Source: Bacteroidota bacterium
Lineage (GTDB): Bacteria > Bacteroidota > Bacteroidia > 2-12-FULL-35-15
Length of the DNA: 7,864 nucleotides
Reading direction: 5' to 3'
Assembly: GCA_023251855.1 (NCBI GenBank)
Contig: JAHEYA010000097.1
Span: 1 to 7,864, forward strand
In this document: positions 1 to 6,391 of the stretch, piece by piece
Layout: each line of letters begins with the position of its first letter
Numbering within the stretch: the first letter of the stretch is position 1
The notes under the pieces: generated by a model
Database searches by the model: none
What the model saw: the letters and a program-made list of their open reading frames with translations, nothing else
Told to the model about the DNA's origin: nothing
Made by a program: the position numbers and the translations under genes

Positions 1-181
1 ATTGGAAAGAGTACTTTACAAAGAGAAATCGACACTATCATTAAAAAAGGCCGCTGAATTAACTCATAATATGTATGAAATTACATACACACTTCCCGAA
101 TCTAAACATACAAAATCTAAACTCTTGAAAATGGATGACCAACAAGCTGAATTATATCAAACTATACACAAATATTTTTAG
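1..181 (+). CDS. C-terminal fragment of a probable DDE transposase (IS4/IS1634-like), cut by the window edge
   Basis: An open frame enters from the left edge (first full codon at position 2) and ends at TAG 179-181, giving 59 visible residues. It starts LERVLYKEKSTLSLKKAAEL and continues with a segment containing YEITYTLPES, then LLKMDDQQAELYQ near the end. From memory this resembles the extreme C-terminus of IS4/IS1634-type transposases of Bacteroidota, where a 'YKELERxL' helix follows the DDE core and the tail ends in a short strand and helix. The catalytic Asp/Asp/Glu residues would lie outside the window, so activity cannot be judged. The coding style (no internal stops, ordinary codon use) indicates a real protein end. 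It converges on the LytTR gene, with 49 bases between the two stop codons. That gap should hold the right end of the element if this is an insertion sequence, but the inverted repeat cannot be confirmed without the left end. The family assignment is moderate; that it is a protein 3' end is more certain. Confidence 0.55.
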   Translation, partial: LERVLYKEKSTLSLKKAAELTHNMYEITYTLPESKHTKSKLLKMDDQQAELYQTIHKYF

Positions 182-230
182 GGTGTTGCAATACTGAAAA
201 CAGGAGTTTTGAAAAAAACTTGATTGAAAT
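182..230. other. Convergent intergenic gap, possible insertion-sequence right end
   Basis: This gap separates the stop of the probable transposase from the stop of the LytTR gene. It contains a short inverted repeat at 197-210 (AAAAC, loop AGGA, GTTTT) and an A-run at 212-218. If the left fragment is a transposase, the terminal inverted repeat of the element should start in the GGGTGTTGCAATACTG stretch just after the TAG. The matching left end is outside the window, so this is inference only. Confidence 0.3.
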
Positions 231-923
231 TTAAATTATATTCAAACGTTTCATAAGTTCTGGTTTATAGGGACGGCTGATGGGAATAAATGCTTTGCCA
301 ATGTGAATACGATTTTCTTCAATGTTAGCAATTCGGTCTAACCGCACAATAAAGGATTTGTGAATACGCATAAAAAAATTGGGAGAAAGCTTGGTTTCTA
401 TACCTTTCATTGTGGAATGCACTTTGTATTTTGCTGAAGCAGTATAAATCGTTACATAATCTGATAACCCTTCAATGTAAAGTACGTCACTGGTATTTAG
501 TTTAACTAGCTTGGTAGCCACTCTTACAAAAATATCATGATCTGTTTTGCTACCAGCAAATTTCTCATTTGAAATTCTTTTTGCCTTTGATACAGCTTTC
601 ATAAATCGTTCATGGGTTACAGGTTTCACAAGAAAATCTGTAACATTAAAATTAAAAGCTTCAATAGCATGTTTTCCATGACCCGTAATTAGGATTATTT
701 GAGGCAGGGGCTCAGGAATGATCTTTATTAAATCGAATCCGTTCATTTCAGGCATTTCAATATCTAAAAAAACAAGATCGATTTTTTCTTTCATTAAGAT
801 TTGAGCTGCTTCCATAGCACCCGAGCAGCTTTTTACAAGTTGCAAAAAGGGAGTTTTTAAAACAAGATTTTCAGTGATGCTCCTAATTAGCTCTTCGTCA
901 TCTATAATGAGGCATTTCATCAT
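231..923 (-). CDS. LytTR-family response regulator (LytR/AlgR type)
   Basis: This is a cytoplasmic DNA-binding response regulator of 230 residues, the usual length for the family. The receiver domain (residues about 3-118) has the acidic pair D8/D9 in CLIIDDEE, the phospho-acceptor D54 in VFLDIEMPEMNGFDL, T80 in ILITGHG and K100 in FLVKP. The LytTR DNA-binding domain (about 131-225) has the typical block VLYIEGLSDYVTIYT, then MRIHKSFIVRLDRI and the closing FIPISRPYKPEL. Family members bind paired direct repeats and are normally phosphorylated by a LytS-type kinase with a His_kinase domain. No such kinase is in the window, so the regulator is orphan here, unless its partner lies to the left. 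Two ATGs are adjacent (921-923 and 918-920); the first is used and either is possible. There is no Shine-Dalgarno sequence, only an A/T-rich leader, as is normal in Bacteroidota. The gene looks intact and is flanked by a probable transposase end downstream and a gene remnant upstream. Confidence 0.93.
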   Translation of the reverse strand: MMKCLIIDDEELIRSITENLVLKTPFLQLVKSCSGAMEAAQILMKEKIDLVFLDIEMPEMNGFDLIKIIPEPLPQIILITGHGKHAIEAFNFNVTDFLVKPVTHERFMKAVSKAKRISNEKFAGSKTDHDIFVRVATKLVKLNTSDVLYIEGLSDYVTIYTASAKYKVHSTMKGIETKLSPNFFMRIHKSFIVRLDRIANIEENRIHIGKAFIPISRPYKPELMKRLNII

Positions 924-1105
924 TTTGAAATTTTATTTAATAAAGTTCAACAGTATAACTTAAAACCTGAATTAACTTTCATTTTTTCACGGGATAAATA
1001 TAGAACTTTTATTTTTATTTAACCTATTTTACAATATTGGATGGTGTCAAACATTGTATTTACTTTGAAAAATAATTTGTATTCATATCATAATTTTTTC
1101 AATAG
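924..1105. other. AT-rich non-coding stretch upstream of the LytTR gene
   Basis: Together with the moa remnant this makes a 313-base interval without an intact gene. It is very A/T-rich, with stops in the plus-strand frames I followed backwards from the remnant. Reading those frames gives no further MoaB-like sequence. It must hold the promoter and leader of the LytTR gene, but I find no good TAnnTTTG box. The nearest is TATATTTA on the minus strand at about 998-1005, without a TTTG at the expected upstream distance. I see no terminator, tRNA or repeat here. Confidence 0.4.
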
Positions 1106-1231
1106 AACTTGAAAGGCAATTCTCTAATTCTTGCTTTACCGGGTTCAATTAAAGGAGCAAAAGAAAAAATGGATGCTTTGTTCCCTTTTACATTGCATAT
1201 TTTCAGAATGATTGAGGGAGAACAACACTGG
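1106..1231 (+). pseudogene. 3' remnant of a molybdenum cofactor gene (MoaB/MogA domain, probably MoaC/MoaB fusion)
   Basis: Reading codons from 1106 gives NLKGNSLILALPGSIKGAKE followed by KMDALFPFTLHIFRMIEGEQ and HW. This is the characteristic C-terminus of the MogA/MoaB fold: a 'xGxTLIxxLPGSxKxxxE' strand-turn-helix of the molybdopterin-binding site, followed by the last helix 'xDALFPxxLHxFxMxxG'. The full protein adenylylates molybdopterin in molybdenum cofactor synthesis. In Bacteroidota this domain is often fused to MoaC, and the last helix here resembles those fusions. Only about 40 residues remain. TAG at 1103-1105 closes the frame immediately upstream, and no matching sequence precedes it in the other frames I checked. 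The natural stop also seems lost: the frame runs on to TGA 1274-1276, through the antisense of the sensor gene's last codons. With no start, no upstream domain and no regulatory context, it cannot make a working enzyme. Recognition of the motif is firm; the fusion type is inferred. Confidence 0.8.
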
Positions 1232-1236
1232 AAATA

Positions 1237-4200
1237 TCAAAGCCGGATACCGATAATTGTTACATCATCCACCTGATCCAGATTACCTTTCCAATCAAGA
1301 AAAGTTTTATTCAAAATATTTTCCTGTTCACTTAATTGCAAATTATGGATGGACGACAGCGTTTTTTTTAATTGTCGTGACATAAATTTTTTCCCTTTTT
1401 TACCTCCGAACTGATCAGAAAAACCATCTGTGCCTAAATAAATGATATCACCTTTTTTTGCAGTAATTTCCTGCTGAGTGAACGGTTTCATGCTAGAATG
1501 AAATCCAACAGGTTGCTTATCACTTTTGAATGCAGAGAAGTTTGGACTGTAAGCTAGACCTGAAATTAAATATAGCGCATTATTGGCTCCGGCAAAATGA
1601 ATTTTTATTTCATCTGAATTGGAATTTTTAAAAATGGAGATCAGCGCAATATCCATTCCATCTTTACCACCGGAATCAAGCTTTTCAGGGTTAAGTGCAC
1701 ATATTATAATTCGTCTTAATTCATCCAGAATTTTATCCGGTTCTACAATATTTTTTGAATGTAAAATTTCATTTAACAAGCTAAGTCCGATCAAACTCAT
1801 AAATGCACCCGGAATACCATGCCCGGTACTATCTGCACAAGCAACAAGAGTTCTATCAGGTAAATCAAACGCCCAATAAAAATCACCACTTACAATATCT
1901 CTTGGTTTGTAAAGGATAAAATAGTTTTTCAAAGTATTATTCAATGTTTTTTCAGAGGTTAAAAAACTCTGTTGAATACGTTTGGCATAATTAATACTAT
2001 CGGTGATGCTTTTATTTTTAGCAGCTATTTCGGCATATACACGCTTTAGATCTGAATTTTTATTAGCAATTATTTTGCTTTGTTTTATAATTTTTTTATT
2101 TGCCGATCTAATTTTTAAATAAGAATAAATACCACTAAATACAATGAACGCAATGATCGAATAGAACCACCATGTTTGCCAGAAAGGTGGCAGAATGCGG
2201 AATTTAAATGAAATGGGCTGTTTGTTCCAAACGCCTTCTCCATTATTTGCCATCACTAAAAATTCATACTTACCGGGCGGGATGTTGGAGTAAAATGCTT
2301 CGTTTTTTGAAGTTTCAGGTAGCCAGCTTTTGTCCAAACCTTTCAACATATACTTGTAAGTGACCTTTGTTGGAGTGGTTAAGCTTACACCAATAAAATT
2401 AAAAGTTAAATAATTTTTGTTGTGGGCTAATTCAAGGTTTGTGGGGAGATCATGCTGGTCAATTGAATTTGAAAATAATTTCCAATCTGTTTTTTGCGAA
2501 AACAAATTAATGCTTTTCAGGCGAGTGATTGGTTCAATTGTATTTTTTCTGTCGAATTCAGGTTGAACTACCATCAACCCATTTTCGGTACCGATCCAAA
2601 TTTTATCTTCTTTATCAATCAAAATGGAATTCATGAAACATGCCTGGCCCATAAAGCCGTTTTCAGTTTGGAAATGCCTTATTTCAAATGTTCCATTATT
2701 TTGAATTTGAATTTTATCTAAGCCCGTTGGCAAACCAACCCAAAGAGTACCTTTCTTATCAATTGCTATTGATTGAATGTTATTGGAAAACAAACCTTCT
2801 TTTTCTGTAATTCCTATAAACTTTCCGTTTGAGTACTTGAATATTCCAGAGCCAGTTGCAAACCATAAATTTCCAGCATTGTCATTAATTATATTCACAA
2901 CCCGCTTGCTTGTAAAACCATCTTTTTCGGAATAATATCGAACACTTGACCCATCAAATTTATATAAGCCCTCACTGGTTGCAAACCAATAATTATTTTT
3001 AATGTCTTTAAAAATTTTAAAAATCTCTTTTTTAGAAATCCCTTCTATATTAAATTCTTTAATTCTTCCATTTACAATTTTCGCTACTCCACCTTTGGTA
3101 CCTAGCCATATTTGAGCTTGACCATCTATGAAAATATCATTTACGAAATTAATTGCACTTTTTGAATCATCGCACTCTATTCTTTCAAAAATTCTTCCGT
3201 TATACTTAAGAATTCCAAAAGCTGTTCCTATAAAATAAATTCCATCTTCATCTTGAGTAATAGAGGATACCAAATCATTACCCTTCCAATTTTTGTTATT
3301 ATAATTAGTAATTTTTTTTCCATCATAAATACTCAACCCCTTGTCCGATCCGATAAAATACCTTCCATCTTTACTTTGGTATACTCTGTTAATTTCATTG
3401 GATAATAGTCCGTCTTTAACAGTATACATTAAAAACAACTCACTGACTAACTTTGATAATCCATTGTCTTTGGAGGCAAACCATAAATTTTCTTCTTTAT
3501 CTTGAAAAACTTTCCAGATATTATCATTAACCAATCCATTTGTTTGAGTGAATAATTGAAAATTTTTGCCATCGTATTTTAAAGGACCATTTTTTGATGC
3601 AAACCAAATATTGTTATACTTATCCTTTAAATAACTGTGATAAGTGGTCTTTGGAGATAAGGTAGTGGGATTAATTAATTTTATTTCTTTATTACTTAAC
3701 TCATACAAGCCTTCATCCGTAAAGAACAAATATTTATTGTTTTCAAGTTCTAAAACTGAAAACACATAATCCGTTTTTAAACCATCAGCAGCAGCATAAT
3801 TTTTTAAAGCTTTACCATCATACTTAAACGCTGAATTACCAAGAGTACTAAACCATAAATTTTGTTTGCTGTCTTCAAAAATATTAAATACGTTAGCACC
3901 ATCAAGTATTTTTTCTATAGGAAAAGATGAACAAACAGAATTTTTGAAAATAGAAATACCTTTACCAGTTCCTAATAAAGTTCTGCCTTTACTATCAAAA
4001 AATACAGAGAATATTCTATTGTGAGTCAGCCCATTTTGCGTGGTATAATTCCTATAATGCTTACCATCGATTACCGACAAGCCATTATTGGTTCCGATCA
4101 AAATTCTGCCTTGCTTATCCTTTACGATACAATAGACAACATTATCAGCTAAACCGTCTTTATCGGTAAGGTATTCATAAGAATTTCCATCGTATTTGGT

Positions 4201-4386
4201 AATCCCCCCCCCGTTAGTACCAAACCACATCACTCCATCGTCATTTTGAAAAACGGAAAGTATTTGTGGATTTGCTAAACCACTTTCAACAGTATAGTTG
4301 GAAAAGTTATATACCTGCCCGTTTACTTTGTTTAAAAGCGAAAAAAACAGAGAAATTAAAAATATCCGAACCAGAAATTTAGGCAT
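1237..4386 (-). CDS. Membrane sensor with 14-blade two-component-regulator propeller, Y_Y_Y domain and SpoIIE-type PP2C phosphatase output
   Basis: This 1049-residue protein carries a signal peptide at residues 1-23 (LVRIFLISLFFSLLNKVNG). Residues about 28-610 hold 14 degenerate repeats of the form GL-x-NxIxxVxxDxxGxxWFGT-xxG-xxKYDG, matching two seven-bladed propellers. A Y_Y_Y domain follows (about 655-731, ending YEFLVMANNGEGVW), then one membrane helix (about 739-757) and a linker likely to form a coiled coil (about 760-800). The cytoplasmic domain (about 820-1049) is a SpoIIE/RsbU-like PP2C phosphatase. Its metal-site motifs are all present: GDFYW (D835), ADSTGHGIPGAFMS (D852), LGTDGFSDQFGG (D987) and DQVDDVTIIGI (D1040/D1041). 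It should sense an envelope or periplasmic signal and dephosphorylate a serine/threonine phosphoprotein, classically a STAS anti-anti-sigma factor. No STAS protein, anti-sigma kinase or histidine-kinase domain is in the window. The start has a signal peptide directly after it and a promoter box 20 bases upstream. The secreted-protein gene upstream ends in a terminator, so this gene is its own unit. A G9 tract occurs at codons 59-61. Confidence 0.93.
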   Translation of the reverse strand: MPKFLVRIFLISLFFSLLNKVNGQVYNFSNYTVESGLANPQILSVFQNDDGVMWFGTNGGGITKYDGNSYEYLTDKDGLADNVVYCIVKDKQGRILIGTNNGLSVIDGKHYRNYTTQNGLTHNRIFSVFFDSKGRTLLGTGKGISIFKNSVCSSFPIEKILDGANVFNIFEDSKQNLWFSTLGNSAFKYDGKALKNYAAADGLKTDYVFSVLELENNKYLFFTDEGLYELSNKEIKLINPTTLSPKTTYHSYLKDKYNNIWFASKNGPLKYDGKNFQLFTQTNGLVNDNIWKVFQDKEENLWFASKDNGLSKLVSELFLMYTVKDGLLSNEINRVYQSKDGRYFIGSDKGLSIYDGKKITNYNNKNWKGNDLVSSITQDEDGIYFIGTAFGILKYNGRIFERIECDDSKSAINFVNDIFIDGQAQIWLGTKGGVAKIVNGRIKEFNIEGISKKEIFKIFKDIKNNYWFATSEGLYKFDGSSVRYYSEKDGFTSKRVVNIINDNAGNLWFATGSGIFKYSNGKFIGITEKEGLFSNNIQSIAIDKKGTLWVGLPTGLDKIQIQNNGTFEIRHFQTENGFMGQACFMNSILIDKEDKIWIGTENGLMVVQPEFDRKNTIEPITRLKSINLFSQKTDWKLFSNSIDQHDLPTNLELAHNKNYLTFNFIGVSLTTPTKVTYKYMLKGLDKSWLPETSKNEAFYSNIPPGKYEFLVMANNGEGVWNKQPISFKFRILPPFWQTWWFYSIIAFIVFSGIYSYLKIRSANKKIIKQSKIIANKNSDLKRVYAEIAAKNKSITDSINYAKRIQQSFLTSEKTLNNTLKNYFILYKPRDIVSGDFYWAFDLPDRTLVACADSTGHGIPGAFMSLIGLSLLNEILHSKNIVEPDKILDELRRIIICALNPEKLDSGGKDGMDIALISIFKNSNSDEIKIHFAGANNALYLISGLAYSPNFSAFKSDKQPVGFHSSMKPFTQQEITAKKGDIIYLGTDGFSDQFGGKKGKKFMSRQLKKTLSSIHNLQLSEQENILNKTFLDWKGNLDQVDDVTIIGIRL
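4204..4212 (-). repeat. Nine-base G homopolymer inside the sensor gene
   Basis: Nine consecutive C on the plus strand read as GGG GGG GGG on the coding strand and encode Gly59-Gly61 of the first propeller blade (WFGTNGGGITKYDG). The glycines are expected at this point of the blade motif, but an uninterrupted G run is striking in a genome this rich in A/T. Gain or loss of one base would shift the frame early in the gene. The run is in frame here. Confidence 0.9.
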
Positions 4387-4406
4387 GCAGAAAATTGTTT
4401 GATGTT

Positions 4407-4414
4407 CAAAATTA
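4407..4414 (-). promoter_or_regulatory. Putative Bacteroidota -7 box of the sensor gene
   Basis: The coding-strand sequence TAATTTTG is an exact match to the Bacteroidota -7 consensus TAnnTTTG. It lies 20 bases upstream of the sensor ATG at 4384-4386 and downstream of the terminator of the preceding gene, where a promoter is required. I see no TTTG at the expected -33 position, so this is a half match. The leader would be about 10-15 bases and has no Shine-Dalgarno sequence. Confidence 0.4.
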
Positions 4415-4464
4415 CAAGGAAATGATTACGTGAGTTGATTTTTTTGATAAATTAATTTGACGCA

Positions 4465-4488
4465 ATAAAAAAGGGGCATTTAGCCCCC
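4465..4488 (-). terminator. Rho-independent terminator of the T9SS-cargo gene
   Basis: On the minus strand GGGGC-TAAAT-GCCCC forms a five-pair G/C stem with a five-base loop, followed directly by TTTTTTATT. It begins about 25 bases after the stop of the secreted-protein gene. It stands out clearly from the A/T-rich surroundings and separates that gene from the sensor gene downstream. In the plus direction the stem is not followed by a T-run, so it is one-directional. Confidence 0.85.
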
Positions 4489-4513
4489 ATCTTATCACAA
4501 AATATTAATTCTA

Positions 4514-6256
4514 TTATTGCTGTATTATTTTCTGTACACTTATTTTACCCCCTACACTAAGCTTTAAAATATATATGCCTGAAGAATGCTTAAGGATTTT
4601 AGCATTAAAATTATAGGAGTAGATGCCTGCAAGTTTTTCAGCTTGATCGATAGTTTGTATTTTTTCGCCAAGTAAATTATATACTTCTAAAAGAACATCC
4701 GCTTTTTCTGACACACTAATTTTAATAGTAGTATTGGATGAAAAAGGATTGGGATAAACACTTATTAAATTGTCACTCTTTTGCATAACCTCATTCACCC
4801 CAACAATGCCATATACAGGATGAATAGTATCCCTTCCAACAGTACAATCGAACCCATTTATTATGGTTCCGTTTGCAATAACAAAATTACAACCCTCTTG
4901 CATGAATAAACCCGGTATGTCAACAAACATTTCATAATGCCCGGTATCTAATCCACTTAAAGAAAAATTACCCAATCCATTTGTGTGAACTTCATGAGTT
5001 GCTATTCCTCCCGGGTTCTTTTTTACAATAATATCTACTCCGGGAATTGGATTATTGTTTCGTATTTGAGAATCATAATTTATATTTCCGTGAACAATTC
5101 CTGAACCGCTTGGTATCGGATGATATTGAAGGTGAATATTATTACCGCTTGAATTAGCTGTTGTATGAATTGAAGGAGCACTTACCCAATCTGTAGAATC
5201 GCCATAATAAGTTGTGAAAGCAGTTGGATAGCTCATTGAATCAGCACGTACTGCAACCCTGTATTCACCATAAGGGATACTATCAAATTGATAATGACCA
5301 TTTATATCTAATGTTGACCTATCTAAAATATCATTTTTTGAAAAATTTGAATTTTCTCTATAGAGAAGCGCTTGTCCATGTGTAGTAGGTGCTCCATTAA
5401 TAGAATCGTAAACAATTCCTGAAATAGAACCAAAATCAACAGGCAAAACATAATAGCCATTAACAATGGAAGTATTTGCAGCATTGGTTTTTAAGTGAAG
5501 TAAGAAAGAAGAACCAAATGTATTATTTCTAACAAATGAATAGAAATAATAAGTTGCAACCTGAATAGTATAAAAAACATATGTTCCAGAATGATTAAAA
5601 TCAACAAAAACACTATCAACAGTAGATATTTTTTGCTTTGCAAGCAAAGTATTGGTATATATAGCACCAGGTAATTTTAATGTTCCATAGCCAAAACCGG
5701 TCATTTCTCTAGCCTTAGTTCCCTTTACTTTAACCGGAAAACCGGAATAATGATTAGAGTAAAAAGTATATTTTGAAGTATCAATAACTGTCATTCCATA
5801 AGTACAGGTTGAAGGCACCAACAATTCACCGGGAAGATGAATAATTGCAGTACTATCATGAACCTGCTTAATATTAAATCCGCCTAATAAGTGAAGACCA
5901 CCGGAGTCAATTACAAAAAAAGCATATAACGAATCGGTTGGATCAGCAGGAATTGGAGTTCTTATAAAAGATGCATGAGTAGCAGTTGGATAATACTGAT
6001 GAAACCTCATCGCAGTAGAATCAGGATGAAATGTTTTAACTTGAAAGGTGTCAACAGCATTAGGAAACTGATTGGAATAATCCCAAACTATATTGGCACC
6101 AGAAACTGGAATAGAAAGCGCCCCAGAAACTGTGTTCCAAACTTGTTTAACAGATGTTCCTCTTACGGGAAGATAGGTACCTTCTACTACAGGCGGACCT
6201 TGCGCAAAAACAGTTAAAGAAAGTAAAAATAATAATACAGTAGTTATCTTTTTCAT
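4514..6256 (-). CDS. Secreted or surface protein with carboxypeptidase-regulatory-like repeats and T9SS type A sorting domain
   Basis: This 580-residue protein is predicted to cross the inner membrane by Sec and the outer membrane by the type IX secretion system. The signal peptide is KKITTVLLFLLSLTVFAQ, with probable cleavage after Ala18. Residues about 20-270 are a beta-rich region I do not recognise. Two beta-sandwich modules follow, resembling CarboxypepD_reg/CNA-B-like domains: about 276-338 (GSISGIVYDSINGAP ... GHYQFDSIPYGEYRVAV) and about 384-447 (GSGIVHGNINYDS ... GNFSLSGLDTGHYEMFV). The C-terminal sorting domain (about 495-580) has the hallmarks ISVYPNPFSSNTTIKI, LEVYNLLGEKI and a final SSGIYILKLSVGGKISVQKI. 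This domain is cleaved on export and cargo is often attached to the cell surface. No catalytic motif is visible; a structural, adhesive or sugar-binding role is possible but not shown. The ATG at 6254-6256 is supported by the signal peptide and a promoter box 22 bases upstream. It has its own terminator, so it is probably transcribed alone. Confidence 0.9.
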   Translation of the reverse strand: MKKITTVLLFLLSLTVFAQGPPVVEGTYLPVRGTSVKQVWNTVSGALSIPVSGANIVWDYSNQFPNAVDTFQVKTFHPDSTAMRFHQYYPTATHASFIRTPIPADPTDSLYAFFVIDSGGLHLLGGFNIKQVHDSTAIIHLPGELLVPSTCTYGMTVIDTSKYTFYSNHYSGFPVKVKGTKAREMTGFGYGTLKLPGAIYTNTLLAKQKISTVDSVFVDFNHSGTYVFYTIQVATYYFYSFVRNNTFGSSFLLHLKTNAANTSIVNGYYVLPVDFGSISGIVYDSINGAPTTHGQALLYRENSNFSKNDILDRSTLDINGHYQFDSIPYGEYRVAVRADSMSYPTAFTTYYGDSTDWVSAPSIHTTANSSGNNIHLQYHPIPSGSGIVHGNINYDSQIRNNNPIPGVDIIVKKNPGGIATHEVHTNGLGNFSLSGLDTGHYEMFVDIPGLFMQEGCNFVIANGTIINGFDCTVGRDTIHPVYGIVGVNEVMQKSDNLISVYPNPFSSNTTIKISVSEKADVLLEVYNLLGEKIQTIDQAEKLAGIYSYNFNAKILKHSSGIYILKLSVGGKISVQKIIQQ

Positions 6257-6278
6257 TAGTTCGGTTTTAAAAGCAGTA

Positions 6279-6286
6279 CAAAAATA
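6279..6286 (-). promoter_or_regulatory. Putative Bacteroidota promoter of the T9SS-cargo gene
   Basis: The coding-strand octamer TATTTTTG matches TAnnTTTG exactly, 22 bases upstream of the ATG. A TTG (within ACTTGAG, plus coordinates 6307-6309) lies 20 bases further upstream, close to the spacing of the -33 TTTG element. This is a reasonable promoter of the Bacteroidota primary sigma type, though such boxes arise by chance in A/T-rich DNA. Confidence 0.45.
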
Positions 6287-6391
6287 TAGTAATTTTTTTG
6301 AATACTCAAGTTGAATTTTGATTTATTATTAACGAAACCCATTTAACAGTGGAATTGTCAAAATAAATCCAAATCCTAAACCGTATATTTT

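Noticed and set aside
197..210. Hairpin AAAAC-AGGA-GTTTT as a terminator between the convergent genes
   Set aside because: The stem is only five pairs and nearly all A/T, too weak to call a terminator; it may instead be part of an insertion-sequence end.
940..985. Possible LytTR-binding direct repeats (several GTT motifs on the minus strand) upstream of the LytTR gene
   Set aside because: The motifs are 7-8 bases apart, not about one and a half to two helical turns, and match the LytTR site consensus only partly; they are expected by chance in A/T-rich DNA.
1619..2721. Plus-strand open frames of 75-86 codons inside the sensor gene
   Set aside because: They are antisense to strongly conserved phosphatase and propeller sequence, have no recognisable protein motifs, and are explained as shadows of the real gene.
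1237..4386. Sensor as a hybrid two-component histidine kinase
   Set aside because: The propeller/Y_Y_Y half suggests this, but there is no HisKA, HATPase or receiver sequence. The cytoplasmic part has GDFYW, ADSTGHG and GTDGFSDQ motifs of SpoIIE-type phosphatases.
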